DNA from: Vicia villosa
Lineage: Eukaryota; Streptophyta; Magnoliopsida; Fabales; Fabaceae
DNA length: 64,000 bases
Direction of reading: 5' to 3'
Assembly: GCF_029867415.1 (NCBI RefSeq)
Contig: NC_081186.1
Location: 26,911,915 to 26,975,914 of the forward strand
The position numbers were made by a program, and so were the translations under genes. Of the stretch, positions 44,113 through 55,576 are shown piece by piece. Each line of letters begins with the position of its first letter. The stretch's first letter is position 1. The notes beneath the pieces were generated by a model, which was not told the DNA's origin, did no database searches, and saw only the letters and a list, made by a program, of their open reading frames with translations.

Positions 44113-46888
44113 TGTCATACCCCAAAATTTGCCTCCTTCATTTCATCTACAATGACTCAAAGATTAGGGTTCTATCCAAACCATACTCCCCTAGTCAAGA
44201 GCCTCCTAAAGCTAGGGTTTGAGTTTCTCTTGAGGAAATCAACAAGACAAGATCTCTAACCAAGCTCTCCATAGCTCTATGATGATCCAAGATACTTCTA
44301 TGTCAAAAGTCAAAGCCCAATTCCAAAGATTACTCATTCAAAAGCTCAGATGATCCACAGTCAACTGGTTTGACCTAAAAGTCACCCATAATCAAAGCAC
44401 AGTCAAAACCTCTCAATTTTGGTCAACATCAAGTATGTGAGGTTATATCCATCATTTGATCAAAGGTTGATCATGATCCATCAATAGAAACTCAGAAATG
44501 AACAAATGCAAAAAGGTTCAAATTAGGGTTTCTTTAGGAGAAAGTTAACTCAACTTTGACTGACCATAACTTTCACATGGAACATCCAAAATTCACCACT
44601 CAAAGCCTATTTGGAAGGAAATTGGATTCTCTACAACTTTGTCTCTCACAAGCCAAGGCTAGAAATGCTTCATTTAAGAGATATGATACAAAAGATTACA
44701 GGTCCTTTTCAAACATCATTCAAAAGCAGTTTTTTGTCAAAGAGGATATGATCAAGATAAAAGCTCCAAATGAAAAATATGTTCCAAAGTGGCTTATAGA
44801 GGACATCTTGAGGTTTCCAAAAAGTCCTAGAAATTCTTCATAGCTTAAAAATTGAGTGAGATATGCTTGGTCAAAGTTGGGCAATTTTAGAAGACGAAAT
44901 GTGAAATAAAGGAGGTTCAAATTGGATTTTTGCAAATGGACCTATACTTTTATGATTTAAACTTGGTCCACAAGCTATTTAGGTAACCCAAAACCATGTG
45001 CCACGAAATTAAGATTATTATTTAATTTTATATGATTTTTATTTCATTTAAAATGATTTAATTAAAGGGAAAATCAAATATTTTTGTTAAGAGGTGCATA
45101 TGGATTGATTTCAATCAGTATTTATGACAAAATATAATATAATTTTCATGCATAAATGGATTGGGGAAGATTGATACAAAATTAGCCAAGAATAGTAACT
45201 TATTATTCAAAGAACAAAATCAAATCTTCCAAACTTTGCAAGAGTGGATTCAAAGGGCCTTGGGCTTCAATCTTTAACCTAATTCCCTCTCCTATAAGTA
45301 TAGAACATAGTGCATACGAATCAGGGTTGAACATTGGGACCAGAGGCAAGTCATCAAGAACCAAATTTCTCCAAGAGAACTCAATTTCGGTTTGAGGAAT
45401 TGAAGAGGATTCAGAGGAATTGGAGCATTGCAATACGTTCGTGGGATCATTCTGAACGTGGCTGGACCATTACTCTGCTTCGGCACCCCCAGAACACTCT
45501 CCGTTTAACTCAGGTAGGTCACTCTGAAAACTCGATCGATCTGAATAATTCATGCACTTCCATTGAAATTTGATTGCATATTTAGGTTTGTCTTGATGCT
45601 CTGATCGTTTCTGGATTGATTGTTTGAAGTTTACGTGTCTTAAACGTGTTTCGCCATTAGAGGCTGGTTCGATTTCTAGGGTTTTAATTTGGGGTTTTTA
45701 ATTAGGAATAAAATTAAGGTCAATTGAATACATGGTTGAATTCGTATGGTATAAACGAAAAGAATGCAGGGGTCGCGAAGAATTTATATGAACATATGTG
45801 CTATTCGTTATTATTAGTGTGTGTTTGCTACGAACGAATTCATAGCAGGTTCGTAGCTAAATATGCAGGTGTGTTGCAGGTTTGGTTGAGGAAGATGACA
45901 AGGTGTCATGATATGATAGGCCCGTTTGAATTTCGCGCTATTTGTTTTAATTAAATCTTTTTAATATATTTATTAATATAATGATAATTATTTTTTATAT
46001 AAATAAATTAATATATGATATTGATATTAAAAATCCAATTTGTTGTTCGTTCCGATTAAATCGATTAATCGTGATGGGCAATAATAATTTTAATTAAAAT
46101 GTTTATTTAATCAAAATGTAATTAATTTTTATTTAGTTAAATGGTTTCAACTATTCTATTAGTTGCGATGATTAACTTATTTATTTTTCCTCGCTTCAAT
46201 TCATTATTCTTTCTAATCGAATCAATCGATTACGAGGGATAATGGTACAAATTAAATTATGAAAATTCCTAAAAAAAATACCTTTATTCGTTATTAGTGA
46301 TAATTGAATCAATCAATTAAAATTGGTAATGATGCAACTACTAATCTTTTAACTATGGTGATCGAATCTATCGATCATTGCGGTTAATAGTACAAATAAA
46401 AAATCAGGGTTATACGCCCGAAACCTAAAACAATTACCAAAAAAAACTTTTCAAATTCCTAAACTATCATAAGCTATTTCAAAAGACTTTGAAGCAACTT
46501 TCAACCATATCAGATCAAATTCAAATCCTAAGGCGTACAACCCTTCCCCGAACTACGTAGACTCTGATCCTCCATAAGGAGGTACGTAGGCACTTGGCAA
46601 CAAGGCGAGTCCCCTCCCATATAAATCTCATTTTGTCCCGATTATGTTTTCTTTAATCATAAACCTTTGATTTTAATAATTTTTGCCATTCACCCTATAA
46701 CTTTCTGTCACCTTTCTTTACATCAACCTTATAATGCAAACCATAGGAAAGGGTTGAGGGTGCCTAACACCTTCCCTCGACCTGAATATAGTATCTTACC
46801 CTGATCTCTTAACTGCGCGAGGTTTCCTATTCGCCTTGGTAGAATAGGTGGCGACTCTAATCTTTAATTTTTAGGGCAGGTTGCTACA
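44113..46888 (+). repeat. Ogre-B 3' LTR (2776 bp)
   Basis: Same ends as the 5' LTR, followed by cctcg. It lacks the 326 bp corresponding to 26421-26746; the junction is at 45940 with a TA microhomology, which points to a deletion in this copy. The donor-like CAG|GTAGGT is at 45511-45519 and TGGCGACTCT at 46849-46858. Confidence 0.95.
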
Positions 46889-47610
46889 CCTCGCGAGGAC
46901 TTTATGAGGTGTGTACTATGGGTGACATGCCCCCAATAATCATAGACTTAGGATGATGCCCCATGCTGATTAGGAAGTAGCTGCAGATCCACTTGGGTGT
47001 ATGCCCCTAGTTGTTTGGAATCTTGAGAGATTCTCAGAATTTTGACCTGATTGCCCCAGATTGATTGGACAAAGCACGTTGTGCCCCTTGTATTCATTGA
47101 TTTCCAATCAACTGAGTTAGTGTAAGAGATGTTGTTGCTGAAATAGTTTCGTCTGTCGAGATGACTTTTAGTCATTAGTCGTACCCTGTGCAAATTCTTT
47201 CTGATGCTAACATTTGAAATTATGTTGCAGAATATGTTTAATAACGAATTCATGAGATGCAATGCATATGTCTGTCTTGAGTTTTTGAAAAACATTAAAA
47301 CAGGAGATGCAAAAGCGTGGTATTTGTAAAACGTGATGTTTGTAAAAACGAAATATCAACTCAGCATTTTTGGTAAACCTTAAGGAGTCAGGATACCTTT
47401 TTTTATGACAGTATGCTTTTGAGCTAACCATGCTTCAGTTAGGACTTTCAAGGGTTGTAACGTGGCTTGGTTCACAGTTTAAGAAACAAAAGATAAAGTC
47501 TCAAAGTTTATTTGTACCCATCCCAATCTTCGTGATGTTCTTCGATCCTATGCTCAGTTAACTTTTTGTTTAAGCTCTAGCAGAGCTTGAAGTCGTAACA
47601 TTGGCGTTTG
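46889..47610 (-). other. Ogre-A non-coding remnant
   Basis: Begins with the second copy of the cctcg duplication and continues Ogre-A after the Ogre-B insertion. A degenerate repeat with TGCCCC every 45-55 bp runs from about 46930 to 47090. No coding similarity is visible on either strand. Confidence 0.5.
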
Positions 47611-48747
47611 TGAAGGATAGAAAAACACTTAGAAAGGGGGGGTTTGAATAAGTGTGACTTTAAAAACTCTTAAGATAAAAACAATGAACACAATATTTTT
47701 ATCCTGGTTCGTTGTTAACGAAAATACTCCAGTCCACCCCCTTAGAATGATTTACCTCACCTGAGGATTTAATCCACTAATCACACAAGATTACAATGGT
47801 TTTCCACTTAGATACCCTCTAAGTCTTCTAGAGTATTCTGATCACAACCTGATCACTCTAGGAACACAATGCTTAGATACCCTCTAAGACTTTCTAGAGA
47901 ATCCGATCACAACTTGATCTCCTCTAGTTCTTTACAAATGAATGTAAACAAATTCTTACAAGAGTTATACAATGCTTCTTAAAAAGCTATAATCACAACT
48001 GTGATATTTCTCTTAAAGTTTAAGCTTAATCTCACTAAGATATTACAACAGTAATGAAGTGAGGTTGAAGATGAAGTTTGAGAGCTTTTGAATTTGACAG
48101 CGTTTCTGTATGTTTGCGCAAAGTGTTGTATTCAGCTTCTCATCAGAACTTCTATTTATAGGCGTTTGAGAAGATGACCGTTGGGAGCATTTAATGCGTT
48201 GCGTGATCCGTACAGCATTGCATTTAATGCTTCACTCTTTTGTCAACTACCTCGAGCCTTGCTTTTCCAGCTTTAACTGACTTTGCCTTTAATAGCTTCT
48301 AACATTCCTTTTGTCAGTCAGCGTAGCCTGCCATCTTGTACTTGCTTCTGATCTGATCTTTGTAGATACAACGTTTGAATATATCAGAGTCATAGCAGCT
48401 TGGTGCAGAGCATCTTCTTGTTTTCTGACCTTGAAGAGCTTCTAGCGTGATACCATGAGAACTTCAGTTCTTCTGCTTCTGATCTCAAGTTCTTCTGATG
48501 CTTCAATAGACCATGTTATGATTCTGCTTGACCATCTTATGATGTCTTGCGAGAGCATGTTCTGATGTTGCATACTTGAACCTTCTGAGTCAGTGCTTCT
48601 TGCGCTGATTTTGTGCATACTCTTTATATATATTTCTTGAAATGGAAATTGCATAAGATTAGAGTACCACATTATCTCAAGCAAAATTCATATACATTGT
48701 TATCATCAAAACTAAGAATATTGATCAGAACAAATCTTGTTCTAACA
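47611..48747 (-). repeat. Solo LTR, Ty1/copia-like, minus strand
   Basis: 1137 bp with plus-strand ends TGAAGGATAG...TTCTAACA and a perfect target duplication gtttg (47606-47610, 48748-48752). On the minus strand it begins TGTTAGAACAAGATTTGTTC and has CCTATAAATAGA (48162-48151) as TATA box. No internal sequence adjoins, so it arose by LTR-LTR recombination. SIRE/Maximus-like assignment is tentative. Confidence 0.85.
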
Positions 48748-48752
48748 GTTTG

Positions 48753-49359
48753 ATGATGGTTAAAGAACCGAACATTTATTTGGACAGGCAGCCATCTTTT
48801 TTTCTCTTTTTTCGAGGATTTGTAGTGACCCTTTTTTTCTTTGTTATCCCTAACTTTTGCCTGAACTGTTTATTTTGAGATTACAGTCAGCGGGATGTTT
48901 TGATTTTTTTGATAAGTCTCCTTCATAGGTTTTGACTTAACAGTTTTCTTTTTCCTTTTGATAGATATTGACTGCCTGAAACTTCTACTTCTTAGGCTCA
49001 AAGGGGTTGACGAGGGATTAACATCCTTATATCTCCATTGTTTAGGAATTGAAACAATGCCTGTACATTGTCAGCATAGTCCGTTCAAAAGCATACTGTA
49101 TGAGGTTGCGGTATCTTTTTTGTCATCCTCCCTCGAAAGGCGTACAACTTTAGCAGGAGTTGAGTATCACAAAACATATGCGAAGTAAAGACACAATTTA
49201 AAATGAGTGATAGCAAAATAATTTATTCAAGACAAACATATGCAATGCACTGATGATGATTGTTAAAACAGATAATGTCTATCATAATTCAAATGTTTAA
49301 ACAAACAGAATAGAAATTTGCAAATGAAAGTAAAACTAATGATCTGAAAGTCCCTCCTT
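48753..49359 (-). other. Ogre-A non-coding segment after gag
   Basis: About 600 nt following the gag stop on the minus strand, AT-rich, with no protease or polymerase motif in any frame. Confidence 0.5.
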
Positions 49360-49929
49360 CTAGCCATCCACAGCATTAGCAGTTACGTTAGGAGTCTCGG
49401 GAGGATCAAATTCAATTTCCCCAGCACCGATCATATCTTGGATCTTGTTCCTCAATGTCCAGCAGCTATTCGTATCGTGAACAGGACTATCAGAGTGATA
49501 TGCACACCTCACATTGGGATTATAGCTACGAGCATAAGTACTAGGATTCCTTGGGGGATACTTTAAAGCGATCAACTCTGACTTCAATAGATGCTGTAAT
49601 GCTTGAGCCAGTGACATATTGATCTTTGTGAACTGACGCCTAGGCATGTCAGAACTGCCCCAACCGATTGGTCATGGTTACTCCTTTTCTGACCATACAC
49701 ATCATTTGACTCCGACTTCCCATTGAAATGCTTCTTTGTAACACCTGAGGATGTAGCAGCTTGAATCTTACCACTTCGGATGCCATTCTCGACACGTTCC
49801 CCAGTCAGTATAAGCTCAGTGAATCCAGATGATGAACTTCCCAGCAAATGACTATAGAAAGGACCAGTCAGTGTACTCATAAACATATCTACCAAATCTC
49901 TGTCAGCTAAGGGAGGTTGAACTCTGCCA
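49360..49929 (-). pseudogene. Ogre-A gag, C-terminal part
   Basis: From 49929 leftward the minus strand encodes RVQPPLADRDLVDMFMSTLT and GPFYSHLLGSSSSGF, directly comparable to the Ogre-B gag segment RVQPPLLEKELVDMF. A frameshift near 49655 is needed to pass into the second part, which carries the Cys/His cluster region CAYHSDSPVHDTNSCW and ends at 49360. The solo LTR at 49935 separates it from the N-terminal part at 54397. Confidence 0.88.
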
Positions 49930-49934
49930 GCCAG

Positions 49935-52900
49935 TGTTGCACCCCAAAATTTGCCCACATATTTATTTCTAACTGGCTTAAGCTTCACATTCATGCACAT
50001 ACCTTCCACTAGGTCATCTAACATAGATCATGCATTCATTAACCAATAAAAAGAATGGGATCGAGGATTTTGAAAGCTTAAGGTTCCTTTATGGCTTTGA
50101 GGTTCCTACTTAAGATAAACTTGATTCACCTAGTTGTTCTTTGAGCACGGGGATCATAGAATTAGGGTTTGATTCATGAAATTCTTATTCATCAAGTTAC
50201 AAGGTTCACCAGCAAAGGGTAATTGGATCTTATGTTAAGGTGTTCTTCTGTGCTTCAATCCTTGTCTTCATAAAAAAGGCTCCTAAGGCATTATGGTTAT
50301 ATGAAGGGCATCAACTGAGGAAAGACTTTGTCGTGGTGCAAAATACAGAGTTGTGAATTCACTGTTATTAAGGCATTTGCTCGTTGGTTTTATGCGAATG
50401 ATTATTGAAAGTTGGATTGAGTTGGGTTCATTATCGTGAAATATTCATTTCAAGCTACCACTTCGGGCTATGAGTTCTTAACATACAAGCTTGATGGGAT
50501 TAGAATGTGACGTGGAGTTCAAGTTGCAAAAGCAAAGCTTACCATGGAATCTCACTCAAGTATCCATTCAAAAATCATTCAAGTTGATCAAAAGGGTTAT
50601 ACCAACGAAGTTATGTCCACATTTAATGTTCACCATTCATCATCAGTCAAGGCAAGTCAACGTACATGATAAGGACCGATCTTAAACTCCAAGGACTAAT
50701 CCCAAGGTACATCATCAAGATACAAGAGGAATGCAAGTTTCACAAAATAAAGAACTTCAGATTGTATCTTCAACTTTGAAACCATAAAAACCTTTCAAGT
50801 TTTGTGCTTAAACTTCAAAGTGCATTTTCTCAAATATTACAAAAAAGCCATACACTTGTTACAAGGTCTTAAAGCATCCAGTATTACAAAGGCACGAGTT
50901 CTATACGAAGTTCTTACAAGTGTTACAAAGTACTGAAGGTTTTGTTACATTTAATCTCTATTTCGAATTCTAAATAAGTTGCTAATTCTAGTGGACATAA
51001 GCCAAAATGGTGTCTCTTGACAAAGCTTGCCTCGGTTCGTCTCTTCCATTACACAAGTAAACAGCACCTGCATACATCAAGACAAAACCATACAATTTAC
51101 ATCAGTTCAAAGCATCATCATATCAGAATTTGGCAACAAAATCAGTTCAGAAAAAAACAGTCCCATATATAATTATTCCCATCCCATACCATTTTCAAAA
51201 CAGTTCCTAAATTAGTGAAAACAGCCCTGCACATAAACATCCCACAGCCACATAAACCACATATCTTATCAGTACTTTCAGAAACAAGTCAATACATACA
51301 TCACATTGCAAACAACATACAGTGCATCATGGGCATACATACAAGAGCAGAAACAAATATCCATACAAAGCCAATACATTCCAATAGTTCAATTGTTGCC
51401 CTCATACACAATCAAGCATACATACATAAATCATATATCATTCAGCCATGTTCTAAACAAACCCCTAACTACCAGCAACTAATCTGTTAACCAATTCTAA
51501 CTTTCCCCCTCACCTTTCAATTTCAAATTAACTCAGCATAACACCCTGCAACTAACTTTCTAACAACCTAGGCAACTTCCTAACTGCTATAACAGAAACA
51601 GTTACAAACTAACCATAACTAACTCAGTTTTAACCCTAACTAACTCCTTCTAACAGTCCCTAACCGAATTTTCTTTTAACCACGTAACCGATTTCAAACC
51701 ACCAACTAACATCCTAACCGAATTACCAGCCAATGCCAGCTCAGATAACAGAATCATAACCTCCTAAACTGAACCATATAACAGAAATAGAAGAAAAGAC
51801 TAACCTTTGGAACCTCTATATAACAGATCTCTTCATCTCTGAGTTTTCTCTGGATTCTCTCTTCATTTTTCTCTCCACAATTTCTTCCTCCACCATTTTC
51901 TTCCTACACACTTCAACCATTTCTCGATGCTTCATTCATCATAACCTTCACTTCACCATTTTTCATCAATCTTCTCCCACCTTCAATTCTCCCTCTCCCT
52001 TCAATCTTCATCACCTCTATATAACCTCATTCACCATTCTTCTTCAACCTTCTCCACACCTTTCTTAAATCACCACAAAAATTCACAAAAACAGCCTCTT
52101 CGATCTTCTTCTCTTCACCAATTCTACGGAAAATCTTCACGCAGCTTCAATCATCATCTGAGAATCATCATCACCTCCGTTGCAAATCACGTAACAACAT
52201 CATCATCACTCTGCAATAACATCATCATAGCTCTGCATCAATAACTGTACCGCGCGATTGAGTTGAAAATTAAAATAGAAGAGGAAGAGAAACGCAAAGA
52301 TCCGGAGATTTTTCATACCTAAAGGATCAGAAGCATCATATAAGGATTTCTCTGTTTATGGATGCACCGGATGGACTCCGGTCGGTGAACATTCGTACGT
52401 ATCAACTTCTATGCGTTCAAAATCGAGTCGGAGAGGAGATGATGTTAAATCGGAGACGAGAGAAGAGCTGAGGGATGAACAAGAGAGACGAGAGAAGTGT
52501 GTGAGGCGGAGACGGAGGTGATCATGTGGTAGCGCCGTCGAAGTTTCATCGGAGAAGGAGGAGATGCGGCCGTTGCATTTTGTGAAGGAGAAGAAGCTCA
52601 AAGAATTGGGAGCGTCACAACTCAAGTAAACCTAATTCTCTTTTCTATTTATTTTTTATTTTTTGCTTAATTATAATTTAATAGTATTAGTTGATGCTAA
52701 TTGAGGTTAATATAATATTGAATGAGGATTAATCGTAGTTAGTTTAATGTCAACTAGAATATTAAGAAAAATCTGGTAGATTAGTGGACCATTAACCTGA
52801 AGCAATGGGAATAATGAAAATCTTTGGATCAATAAACCCATGGGCCATCAGGAATTGATATGCCACACCTCTCTGGCCCGTTACACCCCCAGTCAGAAAG

Positions 52901-54391
52901 AATCTGAAACAAAAACAGTTCTTGGGCTCATACTATTGGGCCCTGCGCTAGATTCCTTACCATACACTCACTTTCTGATTCGCACCCCCCAGAGCCCATG
53001 TTTAATTGATAGTTTTTTTTAGGTTTTTCTACTTAGTTTTTGCTACTTCTTTTAGGTGATAAAAATGACATAAAAAAATATTAGTTTTAGGATTTAGATT
53101 TTTAGTACAATTTAGGCTTGAATTAGAATTCCCTTAACACAATAAAACTCATAAAAATAGTAGTATTTTTTAGGTTAACTTTGTACTAATGCTTGATTTG
53201 TTTTTGTACCATTTCCATGCTATTTTTTGTATAATTGTTGTGTGATTTTGTTACTTGTTTTTGGCCATAATTTTGGCCTATTTTGTTAATACCATTTTAA
53301 TGCTCCTTTTAGAATTTAGTCACCATGTTAACTTTAGAATAAGATTTAGAATAACACTTAGATTAGAGAATAGGTTAGTTCCCCTTTTTTCATTCTTTTT
53401 CTTTTTCAACTTTAAAACATTAACAAATAAAGATACGAATCACATTAAGAAAGTGATAGAGAAATGAGTGGGATTCATTCCCTAATCTGTTTCTCAATCA
53501 CTTAGTGGCATAGAAATGAGTGGGATTCATTCCCTAATCTGTTTCTCGGTCACTACTTAATGGGAGAGAAATGAGTGGGATTTATTCCCTAATCTGTTTC
53601 TCGAACATTAATTAATGGGATAGAAATGAGTGGGATTCATTCCCTAATCTGTTTCTTGAACATTATATAATGAGATAGAAGTGAGTGGGATTCATTCCCT
53701 AATCTGCTTCTCGATCATTATACATTTTTATGTGATTCTAATCGCAAAGTAAATTCCCTTAAAAAATACCCAACCAAAAACATTTAAAACACTTAATAAA
53801 GGCTCAAATTAAAACAAAGTAATGAAGTGGTGCGAAACCTTGTATTGGGTTTTGTTCATCATGTAGTTACATAAAAAACACAAACCCAAGTTCATTCTTT
53901 TGCCTTGTTAGGCACCTAAGAACAAGTTAAGTCCTTTCCAAAATTAGGCGTATAAGTCTCCAAAGGTCGAGCATCGTGGATCGTGACCTTAACCTCTGTT
54001 CAACTAAAAAACACAAAACAAATGGAAACTATGGAGCCGAACTACGGTAGCTCTGATTCCTTGTAAGGGATACGTAGGCATTGGGTCGCGGGGCCTAAGC
54101 GAGCACACTTGTAAATAATTCCTTCTTTTCCCCGTATTTCTTTTGCATTCATTCGCATTTAGGTTTAGACGTAGATACACCCTTTAGATAGAAACAAACA
54201 TAGGTGGATACCATCGAGTACGATGGGCGTGAGGGGTGCTAACACCTTCCCCTCGCGTAACCGACTCCCGTGCCCTGTTCTCTGGTCGAAAGACCTTGTT
54301 CTTATTCTGAGTTAGGTTTCCTGGTATTCCTTTCCCTCGATGGGATAAATATATTAGTGGCGACTCTGATCCATTTTTCGCGGTAGCGACA
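49935..54391 (+). repeat. Solo LTR, Ogre/Tat-like, 4457 bp
   Basis: Starts TGTTGCACCCCAAAATTTGC, ends CGGTAGCGACA, and has a perfect target duplication gccag (49930-49934, 54392-54396). It sits in the Ogre-A gag frame, which reads through after its removal. CTATATAAC boxes are at 51816-51824 and 52017-52025, followed by pyrimidine-rich leader sequence. TGGCGACTCT lies at 54358-54367, close to the end. No internal region is attached. Open frames in it are not credible genes. Confidence 0.9.
53461..53731. repeat. Five-copy ~54-bp tandem repeat in the solo LTR
   Basis: Units start at 53461, 53513, 53568, 53623 and 53678. Each opens GAAATGAGTGGGATTCATTC and continues CCTAATCTGTTTCTC, with a variable AT-rich tail. 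Confidence 0.92.
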
Positions 54392-54396
54392 GCCAG

Positions 54397-54541
54397 GTCT
54401 CTCCATTTTTTAGCATACTCCTTGAAGCTTTCGTTAGAACCCATAGACATGCTTTGTAGTTGCATGCGGGTTGGCGCGAGATCAGCATTGTGTTGGTATT
54501 GTTTGTAGAAAGCACCGGCCAAGTCTTCCCATGTATGAATG
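54397..54541 (-). pseudogene. Ogre-A gag, central part, cut by Tat-C
   Basis: The minus strand encodes WEDLAGAFYKQYQHNADLAP, then TRMQLQSMS and SFKEYAKKWRDLA, the same block as the Ogre-B gag (WNDLANTFLKQYKHN). It continues into 49929 once the solo LTR is removed. The N-terminal half of gag lies beyond Tat-C, outside the window. Confidence 0.88.
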
Positions 54542-55493
54542 TGTTAGCTGAAGATTTCGTTTGGGAAGAATATCCTTCGAAGGTTTGAAATTCGAAGGAA
54601 GATGGTTACTAATGACCATCTTTCAAATCAAAATGGCTACTGATGGCCATGTTCGAGAATGATGGTTTAAGTTGGAACGAAGACAGTTAGCACTGAAGCT
54701 AAATTCGAAAAGAATCATCTTTGGGGACTTAAACGTTTTTACGAAATATGTAAAGTACTGAAGCTTAACGTATTTTCGTGGCATTCTCGATTCTGATTAC
54801 GTTGCCACGCGTCGAAAGAGGATTCAGGCGGGAGGATTTGAATTTCGAAGGAGTTTATATAACTGCACAAAGACATATGGCATCCCAAGGATTCTCGCGA
54901 GTAACGTGGCATCAGATTAGTATAGGACCGTTAGGGTCAAATTTAGTATAAATAAGGGTCTTAGTATTAGGATTCCGTGTGTTTATTTTGTACAAATCAC
55001 TCACATATTGCTCAAGTATCAAGTGTTAAGAGAATGAGTTTCGCTGAGAAATGTACGTATGACACCAACACCATTTTAAATACATTTGTATCTTTCTTTA
55101 TTCAAGTATCTTTTGATATTACTGCATTTCGTTTACTTTCTGTCATTTACATTCCTGCACTCTTTATTTTCATTCTATTTAGTTTCGAAGCATTTAAGTT
55201 TCTACATTTTAAGATTCTTGCACTTTACAGTTTTTGTCTTATATTTTATCTTTATCTTACCCTTCGCTGATGTTATATTTACGTGTATAACAAGGTGATT
55301 GCTAATCTTTATTTCTTTGATTAAGTATTTCTTATTTCAAGACAAGCCAACCATAGACATAATTCGAACTATCATGAATAACAACCTTTTTGACTATGTC
55401 CTAGGATCAATCTAGTCGATCCTGCGAGTAACCAAATCATATTTATTATAGTTTGGAAGACTAGCGGTTGTTTACCGGAAATCACCGTAAACA
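54542..55493 (+). repeat. Tat-C 5' LTR (952 bp)
   Basis: Starts TGTTAGCTGAAG, ends CACCGTAAACA and is followed by the PBS. TATAAATA at 54947-54954 is the core promoter candidate. TTCGAA-type words (CCTTCGAAGG, AATTCGAAGG) are frequent in U3. Confidence 0.9.
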
Positions 55494-55496
55494 AAT

Positions 55497-55514
55497 TGGC
55501 ACGCCCAGTGGGAC
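55497..55514 (+). other. Primer binding site of Tat-C
   Basis: TGGCACGCCCAGTGGGAC begins 3 nt after the LTR. It is a PBS type distinct from that of Ogre-B. The tRNA is not assigned here. Confidence 0.8.
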
Positions 55515-55576
55515 AGTGTCAAACAGATTGTTTTAATTGATTGTTTTGTTTTGTCTAGAAAATATCAAGACCTTGT

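Larger units (their letters stand above)
24594..46888 (+). mobile_element. Ogre-B: full-length Ogre-type Ty3/gypsy element
   Basis: Bounded by LTRs 24594-27694 and 44113-46888 and a perfect target duplication cctcg (24589-24593, 46889-46893). The target was the palindrome CCTCGCGAGG within Ogre-A. It has a PBS, an extra ORF before gag, gag-PR, a candidate intron, pol with two RNase H domains, and a tandem-repeat 3' UTR, the hallmark Ogre layout. It is dead: five in-frame stops, two frameshifts and the Athila-2 insertion in integrase. Without Athila-2 its length is about 15.6 kb. Confidence 0.95.
19017..54541 (-). mobile_element. Ogre-A: Ogre-type Ty3/gypsy element, minus strand, pol-less, 5' end outside window
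   Basis: Pieces in element order (right to left): gag at 54541-54397 and 49929-49360, non-coding 49359-48753 and 47610-46894, 3' UTR 24593-22993, 3' LTR 22992-19017. Four later insertions separate them. Removing the solo LTR with one copy of gccag rejoins gag in phase, which confirms continuity. No protease, RT, RNase H or integrase lies between gag and the 3' UTR, so this looks like a non-autonomous derivative, although a later deletion is equally possible. The last ~60 nt of the 3' UTR and the LTR start resemble Ogre-B, so the two are from related families. Confidence 0.7.

Noticed and set aside
52356..52625. 89-codon minus-strand frame in the solo LTR
   Set aside because: Lies in the LTR leader region, is low in complexity and has no recognisable domain.
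55086..55298. 70-97 codon hydrophobic frames in the Tat-C LTR
   Set aside because: They span LTR sequence rich in T and C; hydrophobicity reflects base composition.
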